Origin: Chionoecetes opilio
Lineage: Eukaryota > Arthropoda > Malacostraca > Decapoda > Majidae
Direction of reading: 5' to 3'
DNA: 64,000 bases
Assembly: GCA_016584305.1 (NCBI GenBank)
Contig: JACEEZ010021751.1
Location: 43,862 to 107,861, forward strand
Every line of letters begins with the position of its first letter. The first letter of the stretch is position 1. Of this stretch, positions 23,880-34,300 are shown piece after piece. Below the pieces are notes generated by a model. The model saw nothing but the letters and a program-made list of their open reading frames with translations. It did not search any database and was not told the DNA's origin. A program made the position numbers and the translations under genes.

Positions 23880-23985
23880 ACATAAAGCCCCGAATATGTT
23901 GGTGAAAAATCCTCGGGAGCATTTGGGATTCGAACAGCTACCACAAATGGCAGGCCAGCACTCTATCCATTGACCATCGTGGGGT
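23880..23985 (-). mobile_element. tRNA-derived SINE head, minus strand
   Basis: On the minus strand a tRNA-like sequence has an A-box TGGTCAATGGATAG (plus 23963-23976) and a B-box TGTTCGAATCCC (plus 23925-23936), about 40 bases apart as in tRNA genes. The acceptor stem does not close, so this is more likely a SINE or tRNA pseudogene than a working tRNA. It abuts a (GT)n tract. Confidence 0.6.
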
Positions 23986-24191
23986 GTGTGTCTGTGTGTG
24001 TGTCTTGTGTGTGTGTGTTGTGTGTTTGTGTGGTGTGTGTGTGTGTGTGTGTTGTGTGTGGTGTGTGTATGTTATGTTTGTGTGTCTATGTGTGTGTGTG
24101 TGTAGTAAGTATGTCAGTAGGTAGTTTATTGTCAACACCTCACCCAAAAAAGGTAAAAATTTTATTACATCACACACAAAAAAAAAAAAAA

Positions 24192-24232
24192 AATAATATA
24201 TTTTATATATATATAATATATATAATATATAT

Positions 24233-24274
<42 letters not shown>

Positions 24275-24345
24275 ATATATAATATTAATTATAATATATA
24301 TATATGAAATTAAAATATTAAAATTTATATATAATATATATATTT
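24192..24345. repeat. (TA)n microsatellite
   Basis: A-run followed by about 150 bases of TA-rich dinucleotide repeat. Confidence 0.93.
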
Positions 24346-24662
24346 TTAAAGCAAAAATAATATAATGATGGGCCGGTATGTCGACCTAAACTCTCCGACA
24401 ACAAAATCATAATAAAAGGGTTTGTTCATAGTACAGGCATTATGGGTGACTACCACTATAAAATATGAATAACCCTAAAAAACTAGCTACGTATACACAA
24501 AATATTGACAGATTTTAATTACAAGTATACAAAGTACTGACATATATACACTTAATAAAGATACATTTATGATCGGTTTGGTATATACATTTTCTAACAT
24601 CATGTATTTTGACCCAAAAAAACGAATAGGTCTTTATTTTCTTTTTTGAAATTTGGTAACTT

Positions 24663-24796
24663 ACTAGCCTCCATCAGACTGTTCCTATCACTAGTAAGAT
24701 AAATCCATGACTGAGGACCTTCACACAATTACTAGCATCCATCAGACTGTTCCTATCACTAGTAAGATAAATCCATGACTGAGGACCTTCACACAA
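24663..24796. repeat. 68-bp tandem duplication
   Basis: Two nearly identical copies start at 24663 and 24731 (ACTAGC(C/A)TCCATCAGACTG), differing at a single base. This is a recent duplication or an assembly stutter. Confidence 0.92.
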
Positions 24797-24839
24797 TAAA
24801 CTGTTGTTGCAGAGGGATGTGCGAAACTGTGGGAGGGAT

Positions 24840-24930
24840 GCGTGGGAAACTGTGTGGGACTTCAGCAGATGACTGCGGATCCTTGTCAGCAATAGATGGG
24901 CAAGCACCTTGCCTGGCACGCTGAGCAGTG
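24840..24930 (-). mobile_element. RTE-type LINE fragment (RT)
   Basis: The minus strand encodes LLSVPGKVLAHLLLTRIRSH followed by LLKSH, the conserved RT segment also present near 47400-47480. The fragment is about 90 bases long and is followed by an (AAT)n tract at about 24930-24957. Confidence 0.75.
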
Positions 24931-25351
24931 TAATAATAATAATAATAATAATATTAATAATTTTATTATCGCCCGGAGGCATACAGACAAAAAAAGCAAC
25001 AACAACAAGACAAGGAGTTAACTTAAGTACTAGAGCAAAACAAAAAATACATAATATAGATAGGCACATTAGGGGACATAGTATCAAAGTGCATATATGT
25101 TGTACATAGGGTATATGGCCACCTGTGCTACCCCACAATATGCACAAACAGCAGACCCAGCCACCGCTGTTGTATAGGTCCACATACATAGGCCGAGCTC
25201 TGCCTGACGGAGGTGATGATGGAGTTCTCAGAGAGCTCCACCCTACTTCTTAACCCCTTGAGTCCCAGAACGTAATTTTCATTGTAATTTGACTACCATT
25301 AGACGATTTTAATGAATATAAGCAATATTTTATCGATATTTGTTTGGTATC

Positions 25352-25555
25352 CTTGTCCACTAGCTACCCGTCAGGGTGGCGCGGTTGGTAGAGCTGTTGT
25401 CTCGCATGCAGAGTCTCTGCATTCAATCAGCGGTTCGAGGCCACCAAGTTCGTCCTGGCGTGGTGGCGCTTTGTATAGTCAATAACCGTGTAGTTGGTAC
25501 TTGCAAAGTGTCTAGATAGGATCAAAGTATCTTATTTTATCTTGTCCACTAGCTA
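25352..25555 (+). mobile_element. Full-length tRNA-derived SINE with 15-bp target duplications
   Basis: SINE body 25367-25540 (174 bp) is flanked by perfect copies of CTTGTCCACTAGCTA (25352-25366 and 25541-25555). The head is tRNA-like, with an A-box-like TGGCGCGGTTGG (25377-25388) and a B-box GGTTCGAGGC (25432-25441). The 3' end is AT-rich (CTTATTTTAT). Perfect target duplications indicate a fairly recent insertion mobilised by LINE machinery. No paralogue is visible in the window. Confidence 0.9.
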
Positions 25556-25939
25556 ATTTGGTATATCAAGTTAGTTTTCCTAATTTTATGGCTAACAACA
25601 ACGATTTTATTTTGCAAAGGAAAGATCTGGGGGTGAAGGGGTCAAGCTGAACACGGAGTGTCGACGGATCACATCCAGATTTATTCACCCCGTTCCTAGC
25701 GAAAGCCAGGGACAGCTGCACCAAACCTGGGCAGCCACAGAAGCCTCTTAAGGATGACATTGTGACAAACCTTAAGGCGGGTCAGAGTGGCCCACCTTGA
25801 AACCCCGACCACACGAGTTTGCCCGTATATAGATAGCATGACTCCTGAAAAACTCCATCTTCACCTCTCTGCTACAGTAGGAAAATTTTTCCTCTATAGA
25901 GTATTTCCCACGACAAGAAGCTTGGTGATCTGCTTGATG

Positions 25940-25957
25940 ATATCATCATCATCATCA
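25940..25957. repeat. (ATC)n microsatellite
   Basis: Short ATC repeat located just beyond the 3' end of the minus-strand LINE remains. It could be the element's tail repeat, but this is not shown. Confidence 0.7.
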
Positions 25958-25984
25958 TGTCGTGGGATATAAACATAGCCTAAG

Positions 25985-27200
25985 TATGCAATCTATCCAC
26001 AACAGTGAGGCAGACCCACTGACCATGCTGTTTTTGAGGTAATTCACCTGAGTGCGTGCCGTGGGTACTACCATGCACTCTGTCTTAGTAGTGTTTTTAG
26101 ACATGTCATGCTTGGCAGCATACACCCGACACACATTGGGTAAGGTCCTGCAACGCATCCGCATGGGGGCGAGCAGTAACATAACATCAGCATAGCTCGT
26201 GAGTTGATGCACCCATCATGTATGTGGCAGCCGATACCTGTATCACGAAGGTTGGGACTGAGATCTCCGTGTACACACTGTACGGTAGGGTGATAAAATC
26301 CCCCCCTGACGAATACCATTGGCAGTAATAAAGGACAGCGAGAAGGAATTTCCCCACTTAACAGTAAATTCATGGTAGTGTACCCGTACATTTAATAATT
26401 AAAAATGTACCCAGTGTACCCCTGACGAGAAGTTTTTTGAAAGAGCTTCCAGTAATTCACTGTCAAACGCTTTTCTGGCATCCAGAAACACAGATAAACA
26501 GGTGCATTTCTGGAAATGTAGTAATGAATGATATTCTTCAATGTCCGCACACATATATCAGTGCCAAAGGCCTTTCTTATTTGCTGAACTGATTGTCCAT
26601 GTATATAGGTAGCCTCAAGACGATGGAGCACCACTTTCTCCCCCCTTGGACAGGGCAGTCGCTATGGCAATGGGCCTGTAATTGTCAGAGTTAGCAGGGT
26701 CCTTCACTTTGCTCTTAAGTAAAGGCACTATAAGCCTGCCCAAAAACCCGACTGGGTATGTACTGATGGCAGACACAGGAATTGATGAAGAGATAGAAAA
26801 CCCTGTAACCAGGCTGGGGGGCCACATACTTAATGCCCCAGAAGTGAGCCCATCCATACCCAAAGCCTCACTGGAGGAGAGGCTTTGCAATATCCCTCTC
26901 ATTTCCTCGTGGTCCACGCTCGGAAACCCCGCACGACACAACCACGCAAACCCACTACGCAGGGCATTCTCACTCTCCTCGTCCCCCACACATTGAAATG
27001 CCTTTGAAATGGTCTCCCCAAATGGAGGCGATGCCCTCCTCCCCCTCAGCGTGATCCACCCGTAGGGGAAGCGTGTGTGAGCCCGGGTTCATGCTGCGCA
27101 CGCCACGCCAAAAGTCAAAGGAGTCACCAGCGGCCATTTGTCACCACGGACTGGCACGAAGCTGGTGCTCATGTGACTTACACCATGACTTCTTGAATCT
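25985..27200 (-). mobile_element. L2/CR1-like LINE, reverse transcriptase region, broken
   Basis: On the minus strand, in order: VDHEEMRGILQSLSSSEALG (RT start, where non-LTR elements have a 'GxDGL' motif), IVPLLKSKVKDPANSDNYRP (RT motif with the conserved NYRPI), a YLCF.DARKAFD-like segment read across frames near 26470, the GDLSPNLRDTGIGC segment, and SYAD at the catalytic YADD position (Y-A-D at plus 26186-26194), then HDM...TTKTECMVV. These are the palm motifs of a non-LTR RT that would copy RNA at a nicked target. At least four frame breaks occur. It starts head-to-head with the plus-strand LINE at about 27200-27215. Assignment to the L2/CR1 side rather than Jockey rests on remembered motif style only. 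Confidence 0.75.
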
Positions 27201-27214
27201 GGGCCCCGGTGCTC

Positions 27215-30200
27215 CTCATCCTCTCAGCCAGTGGCCACCAACGCGGACTACCACCCACTCTCCACTCAAGGAAGGACTCCGCGACCACGCGTTGACAACC
27301 CCATCCACTGTGGTGAGGGGGTGGAAGTCCTTGCAGTTACCCTCCATCTCCCACACTTCCCTCTTCACATATACAATTTGTACCGCACCTCCCCCGGCTA
27401 CTTTGACCTTTCTGACCTTTTTGCTCTTGCTGTCAACGGGGCCGTTGGTTCAGCGGGTGACCTTAATGCACATCATCCCATGCTCGCCTCTCGTTTACCC
27501 AAATGAGGGCCCGGGCCGTCACCTACATGGATGCTGCATGATTCTGACCAGGTCACACTTCTCAACGATGTCCTATCCCGAAAACACATTCCGAAGGCAG
27601 ATTGGACCCCGCCATGGTATCCGCCTGCCTAGCCCCCAGGGCTTCATGGGCGATTCATCCCCATCTCACCAGTGATCACTTCGGTGGGCTGGGGGGCCCT
27701 CCATGTAGCTCTTGCTCCAACTCCACCGCAACATCCCGCTTTCATATGCGAGATGCCAAATGGGAATTGTTTCTGAGCTCATCTGAGGATCTATTTTTCC
27801 AACGAGCTCCACAGCCTACCTCTTGACCTCAAGCAGACAGGCTCTCTGCTATCATCCTTCAAGCCCCACCTTTCCATTCCTGTCAGCAAACCCCATGCCC
27901 GCCTCTATAAGGTCCGTTGATCTACTGCCCTAGGCTTAAGGACTCAACCACCGTGTTTAATGCCGCTCGCAAAAAGTTCCGTCGCCACCCTGCCCCTTCC
28001 ACCCGCACTACCTCCAAAGCCCTTGTTCGCCATGCCAGGCAGTCAAGACCCCCTCCGCAGCCATGCTCTCCTCCACTGGTGCCAGGGTATCTCTTCCCAC
28101 ACACCCCTCGGATGTATGTGGAGACGCGTTCGGGCCATATACTCCTCTGGTCCTCCTCCGCTGCCTCGGCAGCGGAGGAGCAGGAGGCAGCTTTCATCCT
28201 GCTCCAACTGAGGAAGCCGAAAGACTGGCCGAACTTTTCGCTGCCCGCACTTCCCCAGCCACTCTTCCTTCTGAGACCCGGCAATGCCCAAAAAGTTCTT
28301 GCTGGTTCCCGCACTGCCACCATTCACGCTGCCTGCGCAGAAGAAGTGGAGTCTGATACACCATTCACCACAGATGAGTTGACTGCGGCCTTGCATAACC
28401 GGCCAGACACCGCTCCCGGATCCGACCAAGTCACCTACTCTATGCTCTATCACCTCGGCCTCAAGGGCAAGACTGCCCTCCTTGCACTCTTCAACCTCTC
28501 CTTTGCTACTGGAATGTTGCCTGCTTCCTGGAAAACTGCCACCATCCAGCCAATCCCCAAGCCCAAAGACCCTGGAGCCATGAGACTCATTCTCTACTCA
28601 CTGCCCCTCTAAGATCCTGAGCGCCTGGTTCTGGTGCGTCTGAAGTGGCAGATTGGCAAGCTCCACCCTCCCTTTTTTCTTACCAGCGAACAGGAGTACA
28701 ACTACCTGCCTGATGTCCCCTTTTTGGTGCCCTGCGTTCCCAGTCAGGCCTTGTTATATTTTTAGACCTTGGAAAGGGCCTTTGAACTAGCAAATCCCTC
28801 TGTCATTCTGGGAAAATCTCGCCATCAAGGGAGTGCGCGGCTGCCTTCTTCAATGGCTCTCTGACTTCCTCACAGATCGCTCAGCCCGGGTGCGCTTTCA
28901 AGGAAGGCTCTCACACCTCACCCCCACAGCCTAGGCACTCCTAAGACAGCTGTCTTAGCCCTTTCCTATTCAACATCCTCATGGAAGGCTGTTTCACCAC
29001 AAACTATGAGAGAGGATTCAGCTTCTCTGCTATGCTGACGACTTGGCCCTCGTTTTTCCCGGACGGTGCCACCCAACAGATAACAGCAGCCTTAGACTGC
29101 CTCCAACAACGCTGCACCTCTCTGGGGCTCAAACTCAACCCGGACAAATCTCGCTATATGACCTTTGGCCAACCTCCACCTCCTCAGCCACCCCAGCTCG
29201 GTCTCACTGTCCTACAGTACGCCCCCACACATCAATACCTTGGCATTTGGCTCGACTCGAAAATGTCCTTCACAACACATGTCCGCTATGTTCGAGAACG
29301 TGTCAAAGCACGCCCAAGGCCCCTTCTTTTTCTCTCCCCCGGCGGCACGGTGCGCCCCGCAACATCACCCGCCTCTTTTACATAGCCCCATTCGTTTTTC
29401 TTTTCGATTACTTGCCCCCTGCCTTCCTGGCCTCTCGGGTGCACTCTTTCAGTCCCTAGAGGTGGCTCAGAATGATGCAATGCGGGCCATCCTGAATGCT
29501 CCTCGTTGGACCGCAATCGTCACCATGCTCGCAGAATGCGGACTCCCCACCATGAGACACCGCATCTACCTAGAGCAGCACTGCTAGGCCAGGTACCTCA
29601 AGACCCCCCCAACTCCACTCTTGCGGCCCACCTTCGCCACGGCTTCCAGCGTCCTCCGAATACGCCCCGATGGCGACTGGGTCCACGCCATGGCTGATGC
29701 TGCACGAGCGCTTGGAGTGGCTGACTTGTCCGTTGTGATCCGGATCTGGCCGTCCCAGACCATTTTCCGCCACCTCTTGGGCCCCAAGACCTTCCAGGTC
29801 ATTCTCTCCCGTCTCGCACTCACCCAAAACCAACAACTACTGCCCTCTCCGCCAGGAGTGTCTAGCCACAATCGCCCTCTTTCTACTCCCGCCACCGTCC
29901 TCTACTTCACTGATGGTTCTGCTGGTGAAAAAGGCAAGTCTGGTTCCGCCTTTGTCAGTGGTGCTTTTCCAGCGATCACTTCGTCTCCTGACAATTCCTC
30001 TGCATTCCCAAGCGGAACTTGTGGCGCTGCTATCTGCCCTTCACCATGCTTGTGAGTCACCCGTTCCTGAAAATTCACCTTTTCACTGACTCACTCTCTG
30101 CTCTTCACTCCCGTAATGCTACCACCTTCAAGACAAAGTCCAACTCCTGTCTTCCACCCACCATCATCTCCTGACATTGTATCGCCTAAACTCAGATGTT

Positions 30201-30828
30201 TTTCCTTCATTGGGTGGCCAAGCCATGTCGGTGTATCTGGTAACGAACGAGCAGACGAGGCAGCCACGCAGAGCCAGCACAGCGCCCGGAAATTACCTTT
30301 TCCCCCCCTCCCCAGTTACGCCCAGATAAAGTCTTCTGTCAACCGAGCTGCTCTTCAGCCTCCCAACTTCTTCTCAAAGACGCTATGGAGCATGGCTCCC
30401 CGTTCTGGGCCCCATGGTACATCACAGCCACCAACAAACGCCTCACCTCCACCTTTCCCGGTTCACTTTCCCCCTTTTAGTACGACGCTGGTCCGACTAA
30501 GGCTCGGCTTCCATTGCTCCACCCAAATACTTGGTGACGACCCTGCCCCCTGTCCCACGTTTCGCAGAGCCCAAAATCCCCTTGAGCACTCCCTGTTTCC
30601 ACTCCCCCCAGCACCCCTCAATTCCCATCTATCCTGCCTCCCCAGAGCCGGAATATGTAGGGGCGCCGTGTCGTTCCCCTCCTCACCTTTACCACCTCGC
30701 TGCCCTTTTTCCTCCTACCCTCCCCCCCGTTAACTTTTTTATAAATATAAACCCACTGAGGGGCTTTATATTTAGCCCTGCTTCTCTCTCAGAGAAAGCA
30801 AAGGGGAAAAAAAAAAAAAAAAAAAAAA
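27215..30828 (+). mobile_element. Near full-length non-LTR retrotransposon (endonuclease, RT, RNase H) with A-tail
   Basis: Contains, in the right order and spacing, an APE-type endonuclease (27250-27830), RT (28370-29590), RNase H (29890-30290), a C-terminal region with a LEHSLFPLPP-like segment (30320-30740) and a run of about 22 A at 30807-30828. The 5' end abuts the head of the opposite LINE near 27210, so it may be truncated within the endonuclease. The domain order with RNase H after RT is that of I/Loa-like elements. The A-tail fixes the orientation and probable 3' end. No target duplication could be identified. Confidence 0.85.
27231..30740 (+). pseudogene. LINE ORF2 polyprotein (EN-RT-RNH), broken
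   Basis: Endonuclease: VEVLAVTLHLPHFPLHIYNL, then the catalytic GDLNAHH (27456-27476) and an SDHF motif near 27675. RT: DTAPGSDQVTYSMLYHLG, IQPIPKPKDPGA, catalytic YADD at 29031-29042, then LGLKLNPDKSRYMTF and YLGIWLDSKMSF. RNase H: FTDGS (29906-29920), FTDS (near 30082) and a final GWPSHVGVSGNERADEAA-type block (near 30210), giving the expected acidic residues. The protein would nick target DNA, prime reverse transcription there and degrade the RNA template. Frames change at about ten places (for example after 27500, 28600, 28990 and 29380), so no functional product is possible as written. Domains remain easily readable, so some breaks may be sequencing errors. Confidence 0.85.
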
Positions 30829-31084
30829 CTCCCCCGGGGCACCTGCGCTCACGAACAAACTCATTCCACCGGGTTCTCCTCCATCTTTTCCTGCAAAAAC
30901 CAAAACACGTCTGGCCGCACGCACCATGCACCTCTTAACGCCTCGTGGAAGGCTTGATGTCTCATGGTCCCCCGGTCCTACTTATTCTGGAAGAACTACC
31001 CTGACGGACTATGGAAGCCCTCACAACTCTGTCCCCCAAAACGACCATACTCCTCTATCTTCCCCTGCCCCAAAAATCCCACTT

Positions 31085-31362
31085 CCGGGGAAATTTTGTT
31101 GCAGCCCCTGACGGCCCTTTTTCCCTTTCCAGATGGGGGACGACCACCCCCCCTTTTCCGTCAGGAGGAAAGGTACCTGATTCCCACCGGCAGTCGGGAA
31201 GCTGCACCCGCGAATCATGGCCTCCCCCCCCAGCTTTGAGGAGCTCCGCACTGAATTACAGACCCCAGCTGCCTTTCCCACCCTCAACTTTGCACACCTC
31301 TTGACTTCGTAAATGAGAGGATCGGCCCCTGCCCGAAATCCAGTGGTGTGGCTGCTCAATTG
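31085..31362 (-). mobile_element. RTE-type LINE fragment (start of RT)
   Basis: The minus strand encodes KLRVGKAAGVCN followed by GGEAMIRG and GGNQVPFLLTEKGGW, the segment just upstream of and overlapping the part kept at 47279. It ends abruptly at both sides. Confidence 0.7.
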
Positions 31363-34300
31363 GAGGGTCCCCCCGTGAACAATGTTGTCGAAGCCAGCAA
31401 AAAAACCACTTTTAAAAAATAACTAGATACGTATTCAAAGAAAAGGGTTTTTTTATTTACCCGCCTAACCCCAAAAAACTTCCCGCGGGGAATTTGTTGC
31501 AGAATTTGCTTTTATGAAAAAATTTTGTATCACGCAAAAAAAAAAAAGTACCTCATCTGTAAAATCATTCAAGAACTTTTCACAAAAAAAAATCGTTACA
31601 GTCTTAGATCTTATTTTTTTCCTATTAACAAAAAAGCAAATAATAGCGCAACATTACAATTTTTTTTTAGTCCTTCAAAATAAATTTGAACTGCATTTTA
31701 TCGTTCTACAACCTCCTCCCTGCTGCGGCCAGCCTTTGGGGGCAACCACGCAGCGCAGGGGGGGTAAAAAAACATTCGGCTGGCGGTTTTTGTTCATTGG
31801 CGTGGGGAAGGGGCCAGTCGGTGCAATCCATAGCAAGCAGCCCGGCCGGGCCCCTACCCCCGGCGGCGTGGCTGCACAGCTACAAAATTTTGCAACTAAG
31901 TTGCGAGTAGCGAAACAACTACCCCCCTTTGTCCCTCTCATTTATTAATGTGTTGATTGTACAATACGAAAAAGAATTAGCATTTCCCTGGGGGAAGGGT
32001 GTGCTGAATGCACTGAGGAGTAAGTTTTTTAGTTTTATTTAATGAGTATTAGTCCTTATTGTAAAGGCTGAGCTCCCTATTAAAAGGGGAATAAAGGAAA
32101 AGGGGTTCCTCTAAAAAAAACCCATTGCCCAAAAGAAAACCCTTTGCCCTAAAGAACCCCTTCCCTTTAAAGGAACCCACGCCCGAAGAGGAGCCCATTG
32201 CCTTTAAGAGGCCCATTGCGCTAAGAAAAACCCTCCCCCTAAGAGAGCCAGTTCGGAGGCAAAACCCCCGCAGAAAAACGACCCTTTTACACATCCCCGC
32301 CTGAAATTGGTGAGCTCAAAATGCCGATTTTGAATCACCGGAAAGCAATTTTTGTCTTCCCCCGTCAAGTGCCGAAGACTCCCCACATGCTGCGCTAAAG
32401 CCCCCCTTTTGACAGCGATGCATCGGGGGACACCGGGGGGGGTCGGTATGAGCCTAAAACAATCACAGGCACACTAAAAACCCCTGCTTGCCCCACCACG
32501 GTGGGGCCAACCTCCCACCACCTCGGGAGAAACTAGGCGCCTTAAAGTATCGTCCAGACCCATTTTTTCTTTGCATAATTATGTTGAATTTCATTCAAAA
32601 TACCAAACCCCCAAAAAAAAAAAAAAAATTCCCCCCTTTTTTTCCCAAAAAACTGCTTTTTAAAAAGCGCGGGAAAAAACCCAAACAGCCCCTTTCCCGC
32701 CTGGGGGGAACCAACTGGAAAACGTCATTTCGGCAGCCTCCAACCGGCGTGATACAAATACACGGAAACCAGAAAAATTATAGTACTTGTGGTTTCAACA
32801 GCCACTCTCACCTTTTTTTTTTTTTTCCCCTCTTTTTTTTTCCCTTTTGGGGCCTCCAGGAAGGGAGGCCCCAGGGGCTAACTTGACCCCGCAAGAGGCG
32901 CCTAGTGCGGCGCGCGGCGGCCTAGGCTGGGGGCAAAAAAAAACGGGATGCGAGGGGCTCAGGGCAGGGCTACACTCACCTTCCCCGGAAGAGAGGGTGT
33001 TCGTCTGCTGGCGTGGGGGCACGAGGACTGGTTTTGTCCATCCTACCGAGGGGGTGGGGGGCACTCAGCAGGATACACTCTCCGTGTGGGGGACGCACGG
33101 GCTGCTACGCGTCGGGGATGAGGGGGAAGAGTGGCCTGGGGGGCTGCCCGGCAGGGCTGCCATGGGGGTTGGCGTGTTACCCCCGCCAGGAGCCCCGTTG
33201 GGCGGTGTGCGGCCCCAAACTCGGGGCGCTGCACCACAAAATTTGGCCAAATGGTAAAAATTGGTGCAAAGCTCCTGGAAAGGCACAGCTTTCTTGCGCA
33301 CCCCAAAAGTATGCAATATAGCCTATCCACAAAAAAAATCAAAAACACCTAAATTCTTCAAGACATATTTTTTTCTGAGTCTACTGTATTTGTATCAGCG
33401 CCGGCCGGGGGGGCTGCCTGAAGTGAGCACCGACCCGGGGTCCGTCTCTGCTGGCTCAGTACTGTTTTGAGAGTCGGGGAAATTTACAGATTTTGAATGC
33501 GGATCATATAAAGAGGGGTGACGGGTCCAAAAAGTGACAGCATTTGTTGATATACTCATCATGGCTAAAATTTTAATGCTTAAATAAAAAAGATGAAATG
33601 GTTGGACGTTATTTTAAGGCTTATTACAGGGGAAATATTTTGCTGTGAGCAAACTATCGAGAGTTTTTTGCTCACAGAAACCCTGTTTCTTGAAAAAGGG
33701 GGAATACTCAGAAGCTTTTTTGAATGAAATCTCTGTCAGATTTTTTTTGCTTATTGAAAAAGTGATGCAGCTTAAAAGAACCGAATATTATTTGTTTAAA
33801 CGTAATTTTTCCAAATCTCTTCAAATACTTAAATATATAATGAAAAAACAAGAAAATAGGCTAATACGCATCACATAATTTTTTATTACCATATTTTTTT
33901 CTTCGCATAAAATTACCCCGAAAAAGAATTTTTCAAAATACTTTGATATATGAATTACAGAAACCAACAAATCACTTAACAACAACAGGGGAACCCGGGA
34001 TAAAGCTTTTCCAAAAGCCTGCTACTGGACGGAATGGCTTATAACGTGCATCACAAGTTTTTTCTGCAAAAACAAGCCTGTTTAGTGGACTTGGGAGAGA
34101 GATGGCGGGCATGTTGATTGCATAGTTCGGACAAGTCCTACATTGTAATAGGTTAGTATCCCGCAAAACCCCCTTGTTTGTTTTAGAAAAAGATTGCCTT
34201 TAAAACCAATCAGCGTGTGATAATTTCCTTGAGCAGGTTAGGGCAAGTTTTCAATTAATTCGCTCCTGAGCAAATTCGTGCCCTTCAATCCGCCTTTGGG

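Noticed and set aside
23960..23985. Functional tRNA gene on the minus strand
   Set aside because: A- and B-boxes are good but acceptor and anticodon stems do not pair properly; SINE or pseudogene is more likely.
23938..24177. His/Thr-rich minus-strand frame
   Set aside because: Translation of a (GT)n tract next to the SINE head.
31675..33352. Multiple 70-156-codon frames on both strands
   Set aside because: Overlapping, mutually incompatible and without recognisable motifs; explained by GC-rich blocks with few stops.
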